In this document: one piece after another, positions 30,271 to 37,079 of the stretch | Layout of the letters: every line of letters begins with the position of its first letter | How positions within the stretch are numbered: the stretch's first letter is position 1 | Assembly: GCF_900544955.1 (NCBI RefSeq) | Contig: NZ_UQXD01000013.1 | Span: forward strand, 1 to 52,917 | Direction of reading: 5' to 3' | Origin: an uncultured Oscillibacter sp. | Lineage (GTDB): Bacteria > Bacillota > Clostridia > Oscillospirales > Oscillospiraceae | DNA: 52,917 nucleotides | Program-made: the position numbers and the translations under genes | The notes under the pieces: generated by a model | Seen by the model: only the letters and a program-made list of their open reading frames with translations | What the model was told of the DNA's origin: nothing | Databases searched by the model: none

Positions 30271-31425
30271 TTGAAAATCACAGGCTTGACCATTCACTGC
30301 ATGGAGTATCAACAGGCGTTCTGGATGTCCTCCGCCAGTGCCAACCAGGTGTACAACAACCGCTTTTGCATCGTGGTCCAGATCGCCACGGACGCGGGCA
30401 TCGTGGGCATCGGGGAGTCGGACTACCCCGGCGGCCCGCCTTCCAGCGTGGTGGCGGTGCTGGAGAAAGAGCTGGGCCCCGCCCTCATCGGCAAGGACCC
30501 GCTGGACATCCAGGCCATCTGGGACGAGATGTATTACATGCACATCCAGCACAGCCGGGTGGGCATTCACATGCACGCCATCAGCGGCATCGACATCGCC
30601 CTGTGGGACATCGCCGGAAAGGCGGCGGGGCTGCCCTGCTACCGGCTGTGGGGCGGGCACCACAGCGTGATCCCCGCCTACGCCAGCGGCGGCATGTACT
30701 ACGGCCTGCCCGGGGAGAACCCCGACGGGCTGCTGGGCATGGAGGCGGAGTTGGAGCTGACGAAGCGGATGGGCTTCCGGGGCTACAAGATGAAGGTGGG
30801 CAAGCCCACGCTGACCCTGGAGCAGGACGTCGCCCGGGTCCGCTTTGCCCGGGAGCACCTGGGGCCGGAGACGGACTTGATGGTGGACGCCAACTGCACC
30901 TGGGACATCCTGCGGGCCTATGCGTACCTGCCCTATCTGGAGGAGCTGGGGGTGAAGTTTCTGGAGGAGCCCTTCCAGCTCAACAGCCCCCAGTCCTACC
31001 GGACCCTGGCCCGGCAGACCCGCATCCCCCTGGCGGGATCGGAGAACGAGTCCTCCCTCTACGGCTTCCGGGAGCTGATGGACGCCGGCGTGTACTTTGT
31101 GCAGCCCAACGTGTGCCGGGTGGGCGGCCCCACCAACATGCGCCGGATCATGACGCTGATCGACCTGGAGGAGCGGGTGTTCGCCCCCCACTCCTGGTCC
31201 TCCATCATCTGCATGACCGCCAACATGCACCTGATGGCCACCACCCGCCGCCACTACATGCTGGAATACGACATCAACCCCAGCGCCTTCCGGGAGGACC
31301 TGATCCAGGAGCCCTATCCCTTCCGGGACGGTTGCTACACCATTCCAGACCGCCCGGGCCTGGGCCTGGCGCTGAATATGGACACCGTGGACCGGCACAC
31401 CGTTTACCGCGCGGAGGTCCGCTGA
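30271..31425 (+). CDS. Mandelate racemase/muconate-lactonizing family enzyme (enolase superfamily)
   Basis: A 384-residue enolase-superfamily enzyme that starts with a rare TTG at 30271 behind AAAGGAGG. The lid domain covers residues 1-125 and the barrel follows. Catalytic motifs are K173-M-K175 (GYKMKVGKP), D206-A-N208 and E232-E233 (FLEEPF) plus E258 (GSENES) as metal ligands, and H307 (FAPHSW). In the mandelate racemase subgroup that histidine pairs with an aspartate on the previous strand, in a QPD-like motif; here the residue is Asn280 (FVQPNVCRVGG). It is probably an acid-sugar dehydratase or epimerase acting on the TRAP substrate, but the substitution leaves the chemistry open. Confidence 0.88.
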   Translation: MKITGLTIHCMEYQQAFWMSSASANQVYNNRFCIVVQIATDAGIVGIGESDYPGGPPSSVVAVLEKELGPALIGKDPLDIQAIWDEMYYMHIQHSRVGIHMHAISGIDIALWDIAGKAAGLPCYRLWGGHHSVIPAYASGGMYYGLPGENPDGLLGMEAELELTKRMGFRGYKMKVGKPTLTLEQDVARVRFAREHLGPETDLMVDANCTWDILRAYAYLPYLEELGVKFLEEPFQLNSPQSYRTLARQTRIPLAGSENESSLYGFRELMDAGVYFVQPNVCRVGGPTNMRRIMTLIDLEERVFAPHSWSSIICMTANMHLMATTRRHYMLEYDINPSAFREDLIQEPYPFRDGCYTIPDRPGLGLALNMDTVDRHTVYRAEVR

Positions 31426-31432
31426 CACCTCT

Positions 31433-31468
31433 CCCCGCCCGCAGCGCGCTGCGGGCGGGGAAGATTTT
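31433..31468 (+). terminator. Terminator after the second TRAP operon
   Basis: A 13-bp GC stem (arms 31433-31445 and 31448-31460, CCCCGCCCGCAGC and complement) is followed by AAGATTTT. It ends 2 bp before the padR -35 box. Confidence 0.75.
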
Positions 31469-31470
31469 CC

Positions 31471-31499
31471 TTGACATATATCGGATGTCGATATAATAT
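31471..31499 (+). promoter_or_regulatory. Promoter of the second padR operon
   Basis: TTGACA (31471-31476) and TAATAT (31494-31499) have a 17-bp spacer; TATAAT at 31492-31497 with 15 bp is an alternative -10. Confidence 0.75.
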
Positions 31500-31514
31500 A
31501 TAGACACTCGATAC
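31478..31514. promoter_or_regulatory. PadR operators: ATATCG-N5-CGATAT plus a degenerate copy
   Basis: Site 1 (31478-31494) is identical in arms and spacing to both sites at the first padR promoter and again fills the -35/-10 spacer. Site 2 (31498-31514) is ATATAG-N5-CGATAC. Centres are 20 bp apart, about two helical turns. Confidence 0.75.
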
Positions 31515-31531
31515 AAACGGAGGGATTGCGG

Positions 31532-31870
31532 ATGTCCATTGACAAGACCCTGCTGGCGGGCAGCACGTCGCTGCTGCTGCTGAAGCTGCTGGCAGACGGG
31601 GACAAGTACGGCTACCAGATGATTGAGGAGCTCCGCCGCCGGTCGGACAGGACCTTTGAGCTGAAGGCGGGGACGCTGTACCCCCTGCTGCACAGTCTGG
31701 AGCAAAAGGGGCTCATCACCGCCTGGGAGTCCGCCGCCGAAACCAGGCCCCGGCGGTACTACCACCTGACGGACAGCGGCCGGCGGCAGCTGGAGGAGAA
31801 GGAGACGGAGTGGCGGGCCTATGCCGGGGCGGTGCTCCGGGTGCTGGAGGGGGGTGCCTGTCTTGCCTGA
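31532..31870 (+). CDS. Transcriptional regulator, PadR family (second)
   Basis: A 112-residue winged-helix regulator with LLLLKLLADGDKYGYQMIEEL, ELKAGTLYPLLHSLEQKGLI and the wing RPRRYYHLTDSGRRQL. The ATG at 31532 is 7 nt after ACGGAGGGA; an in-frame TTG at 31526 is too close to that site. It overlaps the start of a SEDS-like membrane-protein gene by 8 bases. The promoter shares its dyad with the other padR operon, so the two PadR proteins may have overlapping targets. Confidence 0.94.
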   Translation: MSIDKTLLAGSTSLLLLKLLADGDKYGYQMIEELRRRSDRTFELKAGTLYPLLHSLEQKGLITAWESAAETRPRRYYHLTDSGRRQLEEKETEWRAYAGAVLRVLEGGACLA

Positions 31871-33227
31871 GCGTTTTGCAGCGTATCTGGCGGCGGCGGG
31901 GGAGCAGATTCGCTGGCGGCGGGCCCGGCCGGTGCTGCTGCGGGAGCTGCGGACCCACCTGATGGACCAGCGGGACGATTGCGCGGCGGCGGGGCTGGAC
32001 GAGGAGGCCGCCCAGGCGGAGGCCCTGCGGCAGATGGGGGACCCGGTGGCCGTGGGCACGGAGCTGGACCGGGTCCACCGGCCCCGGCCCCAGTGGGGCC
32101 TGCTGGCGTTTGTGTGGCTGCTGGCGCTGGCCTGCGGCTTGTTGCGGGTGTGGCTCACCCGGGGCGTGGTGTATGGGGGCGTCCGGCCGGAGCCCACGGT
32201 GCTGGCGCTGCTCCAGGGGACGGCGGTGTTCCTGGGCGCGTATTTTCTGGACTACACCTTCCTGGGCCGCCACGGCAGGGCGCTGTACGTCGCGGCCCTG
32301 GCGGCGGGGCTGCTGTCCCTGTGGCTGTCGCCGCGGGTGAACTACGCCTCCTACTTCACCCGGTATGTGGTGTTGTTCTATCCGGTGGTGTACGCCGCCT
32401 GGGTGTATCTCTGGCGGGGAAGGGGCGTGAAGGGCCTGCTGGCGGCCATCGGGGGCGGCGTGCCCCTGGCGTGCATCGGACTGCTGGCGCCGTATGTGCT
32501 GGGCATGGCGGTGCTGGCGGTGACCGGCCTGTGTCTGCTGGAGGTGGCGGGCTGGCGGGACTGGTTCGGCGCCGGACGGCGGCTCTCCATGCTGCTTCCG
32601 GCAGGGGTGGCGGCGGTTGCCGCCGGCGGGCTGTTTTTCGGCGGGTTCGGGGCCCAGCGGTTCCGGCTGCTGCTGCACCCGGAGCTGGACCCGCTGGGGG
32701 CGGGCTATCAGGCCCTGACCGTCCGCTCCGCCCTGGAGGGCGCCAACTGGCTGGGCGAGGGCGTCCTGGAGGGGACCTTTGCCGGATACGGCTACTGGGA
32801 CGTGATTCCGGCGGGGGGGAGCGACTTCCTGCTGACCACGCTGATCCACGCCCTGGGCTGGCTGCCCTTTTTGCTGCTGCTGGCGGCCTTTGGAGCGCTG
32901 GTGGCGTGGCTGCTGGTCAAGGCCCTGCGCCAGCAGAACCAGCTGGGACGGATGGTGGCAGTGGCCGTGGTGCTGACCCTGGGGCTCCAGGGGCTGTGCA
33001 GCGTGGTGCTGAACCTGGGCCTGGTGCTCATCAGCGCGTCCTTTCCCCTGCTGGTGGGGAACCTCCACACGGTGGTGACGATGGCCTTGATCGGACTGGC
33101 CCTCTCCGTGTTCCGGCAGGAGCGGATTCCGGAGGAGAACCCGGAGCCGCATCCCCCGGTGTTCCGGCGGCCCCGGGTCTCCTGGCGGGACGGGGAGCTG
33201 GTGATCGCCCTGGGCAGGCGGGAATAA
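31863..33227 (+). CDS. FtsW/RodA/SpoVE (SEDS)-like membrane protein with N-terminal permease-prefix domain
   Basis: A 454-residue protein starting with TTG at 31863, about 9 nt after a GGAGGGGGG run inside padR. Residues 1-70 are a soluble prefix (LRELRTHLMDQRDDCAAAGL, then EALRQMGDPVAVGTELD) like that found in PadR-linked permeases. About ten membrane segments follow. The late part resembles SEDS glycosyltransferases: GGSDFLLTTLIHALGW with Asp321 at the position of the essential SEDS aspartate, then LGLVLISASFPLLVGN. Length and topology fit the family. I infer a role in cell-wall glycan polymerisation or its adjustment under stress. It is more divergent than housekeeping FtsW or RodA. Confidence 0.8.
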   Translation: MPERFAAYLAAAGEQIRWRRARPVLLRELRTHLMDQRDDCAAAGLDEEAAQAEALRQMGDPVAVGTELDRVHRPRPQWGLLAFVWLLALACGLLRVWLTRGVVYGGVRPEPTVLALLQGTAVFLGAYFLDYTFLGRHGRALYVAALAAGLLSLWLSPRVNYASYFTRYVVLFYPVVYAAWVYLWRGRGVKGLLAAIGGGVPLACIGLLAPYVLGMAVLAVTGLCLLEVAGWRDWFGAGRRLSMLLPAGVAAVAAGGLFFGGFGAQRFRLLLHPELDPLGAGYQALTVRSALEGANWLGEGVLEGTFAGYGYWDVIPAGGSDFLLTTLIHALGWLPFLLLLAAFGALVAWLLVKALRQQNQLGRMVAVAVVLTLGLQGLCSVVLNLGLVLISASFPLLVGNLHTVVTMALIGLALSVFRQERIPEENPEPHPPVFRRPRVSWRDGELVIALGRRE

Positions 33228-33230
33228 GAG

Positions 33231-33268
33231 AGAGACCCCGGCAGCGGTTTTCCGCTGCCGGGGTCTCT
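33231..33268. terminator. Hairpin between the SEDS-like gene and the anti-sigma gene
   Basis: A 17-bp perfect stem (arms 33231-33247 and 33252-33268) closes a TTTT loop between convergent genes. There is no free T-run outside the stem. Confidence 0.7.
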
Positions 33269-33273
33269 GCCGT

Positions 33274-34341
33274 TCAGGATTCTGCCGGGGTGAGTTGGGA
33301 GAGCTCCAGCCACGTGCCGCCGATACACACCGCCTCCACGGCGGCGGGGTCCACCACCGTGCGGAAGGGGCCCTGGCTGGCAGAGCCCTGGATGCGCCCG
33401 TCCTCCAGATGCTCCAGCCGCCCTCTGTAGCCGCTGGCGGAGCCAACCTCCTGTCCGTCGCTGTCCCGCAGAGGACCCGCCACCGGAAGCGTGTAGTCCT
33501 CCGGCACCGCCTCCAGGGTTTCGAAGTCCACCGTCACCTGGAAGGCGGTCACGGTGACGCCGGTGACCCGCAGGGCGGGACCCTCCTCCGGCTGGAGAAC
33601 CGCATCGCCGGTGTAATCCGCCCGGAGGGGCTTGCGCTCCACGGTGAAGGTGAAGTCAAAGGGGCCGGGGAGGGTGGTGTCCTGAATGGTCAGATTCTCC
33701 AGGTGGAGATGCAGCTCTGCCTCGTCGGCCTGGGCGGTGTACTCCCGCTGAATCTGAAGGGAGCAGGTGTCGGTCTCCCCCTGGCGGTTCCAGAGCAGGG
33801 AGAGGTCCATAGAGCGGTTCCAGGTGTGGTAAAATTCCAGATATTCTTGAAGCTCCTGGTCCGTGAGATCGGGATACTGCTCCCGGAACTCCCGCTCGAT
33901 TTGGGCGTCGGAGCTGCGGAGCCAGGAGTCCTCCGTGGAGACGGAGGACCAGTACCGGAGGTCTGAGTTGTCGCCGGAGAGGGACAGGGACAGCATCAGA
34001 TAGTCCCCGTCCCACAGCGCCCCCTCCAGCGTCACGGTGGTGCCGTCCGCCGTCTGGCTCTGGTCGATGACGGTGCCCATGCGGGAGAGCAGGTCCTCGG
34101 ACCCCTCCGGCGCCCGGGGGTCGGCGGCTACGTTCCAAAACCAGCTGGAAAACTGGCCGGTGGCCACGGCGTAGCCGCAGGCGGAGAGGACCAGCACCGC
34201 CGCGATGGCCGCCGCCACGCGCCAGTGCCTGCGGCGGGGCAGGGCGGACCGGACACGGCCGCGGATGCGTGCGCTGCTTATTTCGTCCAGAGGCGGCGTG
34301 TCCGTCTCCAATTCGTTGGTCAGTTCATACCATTCCTTCAT
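33274..34341 (-). CDS. Membrane anti-sigma-like protein (DUF4179-type), partner of the ECF sigma
   Basis: A 355-residue single-pass protein. Residues 1-50 are cytoplasmic and charged, one span follows (VAAAIAAVLVLSACGYAVAT), and the rest is extracytoplasmic and rich in beta-type sequence. The SSWFWNVAADP segment just after the membrane, then GTVIDQSQTADGTTVTLEGA, is typical of DUF4179 proteins encoded behind ECF sigma genes. The ATG at 34341 follows GAGGAGG and overlaps the sigma gene stop by ATGA. I infer that it holds the sigma at the membrane and releases it on an envelope signal. The ligand is unknown. Confidence 0.8.
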   Translation of the reverse strand: MKEWYELTNELETDTPPLDEISSARIRGRVRSALPRRRHWRVAAAIAAVLVLSACGYAVATGQFSSWFWNVAADPRAPEGSEDLLSRMGTVIDQSQTADGTTVTLEGALWDGDYLMLSLSLSGDNSDLRYWSSVSTEDSWLRSSDAQIEREFREQYPDLTDQELQEYLEFYHTWNRSMDLSLLWNRQGETDTCSLQIQREYTAQADEAELHLHLENLTIQDTTLPGPFDFTFTVERKPLRADYTGDAVLQPEEGPALRVTGVTVTAFQVTVDFETLEAVPEDYTLPVAGPLRDSDGQEVGSASGYRGRLEHLEDGRIQGSASQGPFRTVVDPAAVEAVCIGGTWLELSQLTPAES

Positions 34342-34850
34342 CGCGGGACCTCCTCTCGCAGCGTGGTCCGCATCCGGTGGAGCCGAGCGCGGACGGCGGA
34401 TTCCGTCAGGCCGAAGCGGCGGCCGATCTCCGCCGCCGTCTCCAGCAGCAGGTAGTGGCGGAGGAAGATCTCCCCATCCGGCGGGGAGAGGGCGCGGATC
34501 TGCTCCGCCAGCACCCGGCCCAGGGCCTCCTGCTCCAAAAAGGCGGAGTCGCCGGCGTCGTTGTCGAACAGGGGCACCTCCGCCCGCCGCCGCAGGATCC
34601 GCCAGCGGTCGATGGCCAGATTCCGGGCGGTGGTGATGACGAAGCCCCGCAGCGTCTCCGGCCGCAGCGCTCCGCCGGACTGCCACAGGCGGATCATGGT
34701 GTCCGCCGCCACCTCCTCGATGTCCGGCCCCCGGCCCGGCAGGACACGGCCCGCAATGGCCGCCGCCAGGGGTGCGTAGCGGTCCATCAGCTCCGCCATG
34801 GCCTGTTCCGGCCGGTGCTTCAAATGGGCCAGCAGCTCCTGGTCTGTCAT
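34338..34850 (-). CDS. RNA polymerase sigma factor, ECF (second)
   Basis: A 170-residue ECF sigma. Region 2 is seen in MAELMDRYAPLAAAIAGRVL, DIEEVAADTMIRLWQ, then FVITTARNLAIDRWR. Region 4 is LSPPDGEIFLRHYLL followed by AAEIGRRFGLTESAVRARLH. The ATG at 34850 lies 7 nt after AAAGGAGG. A tandem CCGTTTCCA/CCGTTTCCG repeat precedes the GTCGTATAC part of its promoter region, so ECF autoregulation is possible. It overlaps the membrane partner gene by four bases. The gene pair runs opposite to the padR operon. Confidence 0.93.
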   Translation of the reverse strand: MTDQELLAHLKHRPEQAMAELMDRYAPLAAAIAGRVLPGRGPDIEEVAADTMIRLWQSGGALRPETLRGFVITTARNLAIDRWRILRRRAEVPLFDNDAGDSAFLEQEALGRVLAEQIRALSPPDGEIFLRHYLLLETAAEIGRRFGLTESAVRARLHRMRTTLREEVPR

Positions 34851-34871
34851 AACGCCACCTCCTTTACCTGG

Positions 34872-34902
34872 TATACGACGGAAACGGTGGAAACGGTGCA
34901 AA
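34872..34902 (-). promoter_or_regulatory. Candidate promoter of the second ECF operon with a 9-bp tandem repeat
   Basis: On the minus strand, TTGCAC (34902-34897) is followed 18 bp later by TCGTAT. Between them two near-identical copies, CCGTTTCCA and CCGTTTCCG, stand in tandem. The repeat plus GTCGTA may instead be an ECF-type promoter. Confidence 0.4.
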
Positions 34903-34927
34903 AAAACTCCGCGATGAGTGAAAAGAG

Positions 34928-34960
34928 GAAAAAACAGGACGGCAGTGCTGCCGTCCTGTT
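34928..34960 (-). terminator. Terminator after the malic enzyme gene
   Basis: A 13-bp stem (arms 34933-34945 and 34948-34960, AACAGGACGGCAG and complement) is followed on the minus strand by a T-run. Confidence 0.9.
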
Positions 34961-34971
34961 GGGAGGGGCTT

Positions 34972-36147
34972 TCAGGTGCGGGCCACGCCGGAGTCGTAGG
35001 CGGCCTGCTTCACGGCGGCGGCCACCGCGTCCCGCACCCGGGGGTCGAACGCCGCGGGGATGATGCAGTCGGCGGAGAGCTCCTCATCGGAGATCAGCGC
35101 CGCCAGGGCCTTGGCGGCGGCGATCTTCATCGCGTCGTTGATGTCGGAGGCCCGGGCGTCCAGCGCCCCGCGGAAGATGCCGGGGAAGGCCAGCACGTTG
35201 TTGATCTGGTTGGGATAGTCGCTGCGGCCCGTGGCGATGACGGCGGCGCCGCCGGCCCGGGCGTCGTCGGGGAAGATTTCCGGCGTGGGGTTGGCGCAGG
35301 CAAAGAGCACCGCGTCCTTGGCCATGGTCCCGACCATCTCCGTGGTGACCACCCCGGGGGCGGACACGCCGATGAACACGTCGGCCCCTGCCAGCGTCTC
35401 CGCCAGGGTGCCGGGGCGCCGGTCCCGGTTGGTGCACTGGGCCATCTCCTCCTTGATCCAGTTCATCCCCGCCGTCCGTCCGGCGTAGATGGCGCCGTGG
35501 CGGTCGCAGAGGGTGATGTCCGGATAACCGGCGGACAGCAGTAGCTTCGTGATGGACACGGCTGCCGCGCCGGCGCCGTTGATGACCACCCGGACATCCC
35601 CGGGCTGCTTGCCCACCACCTTCAGCGCGTTGGTGAGGCCCGCCAAGGTGATGACGGCGGTGCCGTGCTGGTCGTCGTGGAAGATGGGGATGTCGCACCG
35701 CTCCTTCAGCTTCCGCTCGATCTCAAAGCACCGGGGAGCGGAGATATCCTCCAGATTCACGCCGCCGAAGGAGCCCGCCAGCAGCGCCACGGTGTTCACA
35801 ATGTCGTCCACCTCTTTGCTGCGCACGCACAGGGGCACGGCGTCCACGCCGCCGAAGGCCTTGAACAGCACGCACTTGCCCTCCATCACGGGCATGCCCG
35901 CCTCGGGGCCGATATCGCCCAGGCCCAGAACGGCGGTGCCGTCGGTGACCACCGCCACCGTGTTCCAGCGCCGGGTCAGCTCGTAGCTCTTGCTGGCGTC
36001 CTTCTGGATTTCCAGGCAGGGCTGCGCCACGCCGGGGGTGTAGGCCAGGGACAGGGCCTCCTTGGAGTCCACCGCCGCCCGGGGGGTCATCTCCAGCTTT
36101 CCCTTCCACTCGTAGTGCAGACGCAGGGATTCCTTTGCGTAATCCAT
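34972..36147 (-). CDS. NAD(P)-dependent malic enzyme
   Basis: A 391-residue short bacterial malic enzyme, which converts malate to pyruvate and CO2. Motifs are LSLAYTPGVAQPCLEI with the catalytic tyrosine, MPVMEGKCVLFKAFGGVDA with the catalytic lysine, IPIFHDDQHGTAVI with metal-binding aspartates, and the coenzyme loop VVINGAGAAAVSI. FIGVSAPGVVT and FACANPTPEI complete the core. The ATG at 36147 follows AAAGGAG by 8 nt; two upstream in-frame ATGs lack a site. It has a perfect-consensus promoter and stands alone, divergent from an Rrf2 regulator. It lacks the phosphotransacetylase-like domain of long MaeB. Confidence 0.96.
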   Translation of the reverse strand: MDYAKESLRLHYEWKGKLEMTPRAAVDSKEALSLAYTPGVAQPCLEIQKDASKSYELTRRWNTVAVVTDGTAVLGLGDIGPEAGMPVMEGKCVLFKAFGGVDAVPLCVRSKEVDDIVNTVALLAGSFGGVNLEDISAPRCFEIERKLKERCDIPIFHDDQHGTAVITLAGLTNALKVVGKQPGDVRVVINGAGAAAVSITKLLLSAGYPDITLCDRHGAIYAGRTAGMNWIKEEMAQCTNRDRRPGTLAETLAGADVFIGVSAPGVVTTEMVGTMAKDAVLFACANPTPEIFPDDARAGGAAVIATGRSDYPNQINNVLAFPGIFRGALDARASDINDAMKIAAAKALAALISDEELSADCIIPAAFDPRVRDAVAAAVKQAAYDSGVART

Positions 36148-36203
36148 GTACCGTGCTCCTTTCATTTCTTGAGAAGAATTTTCACCTTCCGGAAACTGAT
36201 ACA

Positions 36204-36232
36204 ATTATATAAAAAAAGGCCGCTGGTGTCAA
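36204..36232 (-). promoter_or_regulatory. Perfect-consensus promoter of the malic enzyme gene
   Basis: On the minus strand, TTGACA (36232-36227) and TATAAT (36209-36204) have exactly 17 bp between them. The spacer includes a run of seven T. The start would be near 36197, leaving a ~50-nt leader. Confidence 0.9.
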
Positions 36233-36249
36233 TTCCCGGCGGGAAATAC

Positions 36250-36278
36250 TTGAAATCCCAGATTTCCTATGGCAAAAT
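36250..36278 (+). promoter_or_regulatory. Candidate rrf2 promoter with an internal dyad
   Basis: TTGAAA (36250-36255) and CAAAAT (36273-36278) have a 17-bp spacer. GAAAT (36252-36256) and ATTTC (36262-36266) form a perfect 5-5-5 dyad overlapping the -35 box. This suggests autoregulation by the Rrf2 protein. Confidence 0.45.
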
Positions 36279-36300
36279 AGGAGAACAAGGGGGTGGCACG

Positions 36301-36720
36301 ATGAAGATTTCAACCCGGGGGCGCTACGCCCTGCGGCTGATGATGGATATTGCATCCCACGACGGGGAGGGATACGTCTCCTTGAAGGATGCGGCGGCCC
36401 GGCAGGAGATCTCCGTGAAGTATCTGGAGCAGATCGCGGGGCTGCTCTCCAAGGCGGGGCTGCTGCACAGCGGTCGGGGCGCCCAGGGGGGATACCGCCT
36501 GGTGAAGGCGCCGGAGGCGTACACCGTGGGGAGCATCCTGCGGCTGACGGAGGGGAATTTGGCGCCTGTGGCCTGCCTGGAGGGGCCGGAGAACCGGTGC
36601 CAGCGGTGCGGCGAGTGCGCCACCCTGGATTTTTGGACGGGGCTTTACGCGGTGGTGAATGAGTATATCGACCGCTACACCCTGGCGGACCTGCTGGCGG
36701 AGCAGGCGCGAAAACAGTAA
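36301..36720 (+). CDS. Rrf2 family transcriptional regulator with a cysteine cluster
   Basis: A 139-residue winged-helix regulator (MKISTRGRYALRLMMDIA, then KDAAARQEISVKYLEQI and the wing RGAQGGYRL). After the wing it carries four cysteines in ACLEGPENRCQRCGECATL (C-x7-C-x2-C-x2-C), in the region where IscR and NsrR bind an Fe-S cluster. The spacing differs from IscR (C-x5-C-x5-C). I infer an Fe-S-, cysteine- or redox-responsive repressor. No isc or suf genes are adjacent; the divergent neighbour is malic enzyme. The ATG at 36301 follows AAGGGGG. Confidence 0.9.
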   Translation: MKISTRGRYALRLMMDIASHDGEGYVSLKDAAARQEISVKYLEQIAGLLSKAGLLHSGRGAQGGYRLVKAPEAYTVGSILRLTEGNLAPVACLEGPENRCQRCGECATLDFWTGLYAVVNEYIDRYTLADLLAEQARKQ

Positions 36721-36725
36721 AATGC

Positions 36726-36752
36726 GGGGGACCGGCGCACAGCCGGTCCCCC
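36726..36752. terminator. Bidirectional terminator between rrf2 and the spore protein gene
   Basis: An 11-bp stem (arms 36726-36736 and 36742-36752, GGGGGACCGGC and complement) with a 5-nt loop; short T-rich sequence follows on both strands. Confidence 0.75.
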
Positions 36753-36770
36753 GTTTGTTCCAGCGGGAAG

Positions 36771-36968
36771 TTACAGGGACTTCTCGTAGGACTCGATCAT
36801 CTTCTTGACCATCTGGCCGCCGACGGAGCCGGCCTCGCGGGAGGTCAGGTCGCCGTTGTAGCCTTCCTTCAGGTTGACGCCAACCTCGGAAGCGGCCTCC
36901 ATCTTGAACTTATCCATAGCGGCACGGGCCTCGGGAACGTTGATCTTGTTGTTGTTCTTGCTAGACAT
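36771..36968 (-). CDS. Alpha/beta-type small acid-soluble spore protein
   Basis: A 65-residue protein that coats and protects spore DNA. The family pattern is complete: PEARAAMDKFKMEAASEVGV, which includes the region cut by the GPR germination protease around the glutamate, then YNGDLTSREAGSVGGQMVKKMI. The ATG at 36968 follows GAAGGAG. It is a monocistronic gene with its own terminator, as usual. I could not identify a clear sigma-G promoter in the short upstream region. It is direct evidence that this organism belongs to a spore-forming lineage. Confidence 0.96.
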   Translation of the reverse strand: MSSKNNNKINVPEARAAMDKFKMEAASEVGVNLKEGYNGDLTSREAGSVGGQMVKKMIESYEKSL

Positions 36969-37079
36969 AATGGTGTTCTCCTTCTCATCAAATCATTTTT
37001 TGTGTTTGGGTTCACTGGGTATCGCGAGCATAGTTTGACTCGAAAGAGGGGGAATATGCTTGCTTTTTGCCGGAAATTT

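Noticed and set aside
31471..31514. ATATCG dyads as chance AT-rich sequence
   Set aside because: The same arms and 5-bp spacing recur at an unlinked padR promoter in otherwise GC-rich DNA, so chance is unlikely.
36969..37079. Sigma-G promoter of the spore protein gene
   Set aside because: I searched for the usual -35 and CATA-type -10 boxes and found no convincing pair, so none is reported.
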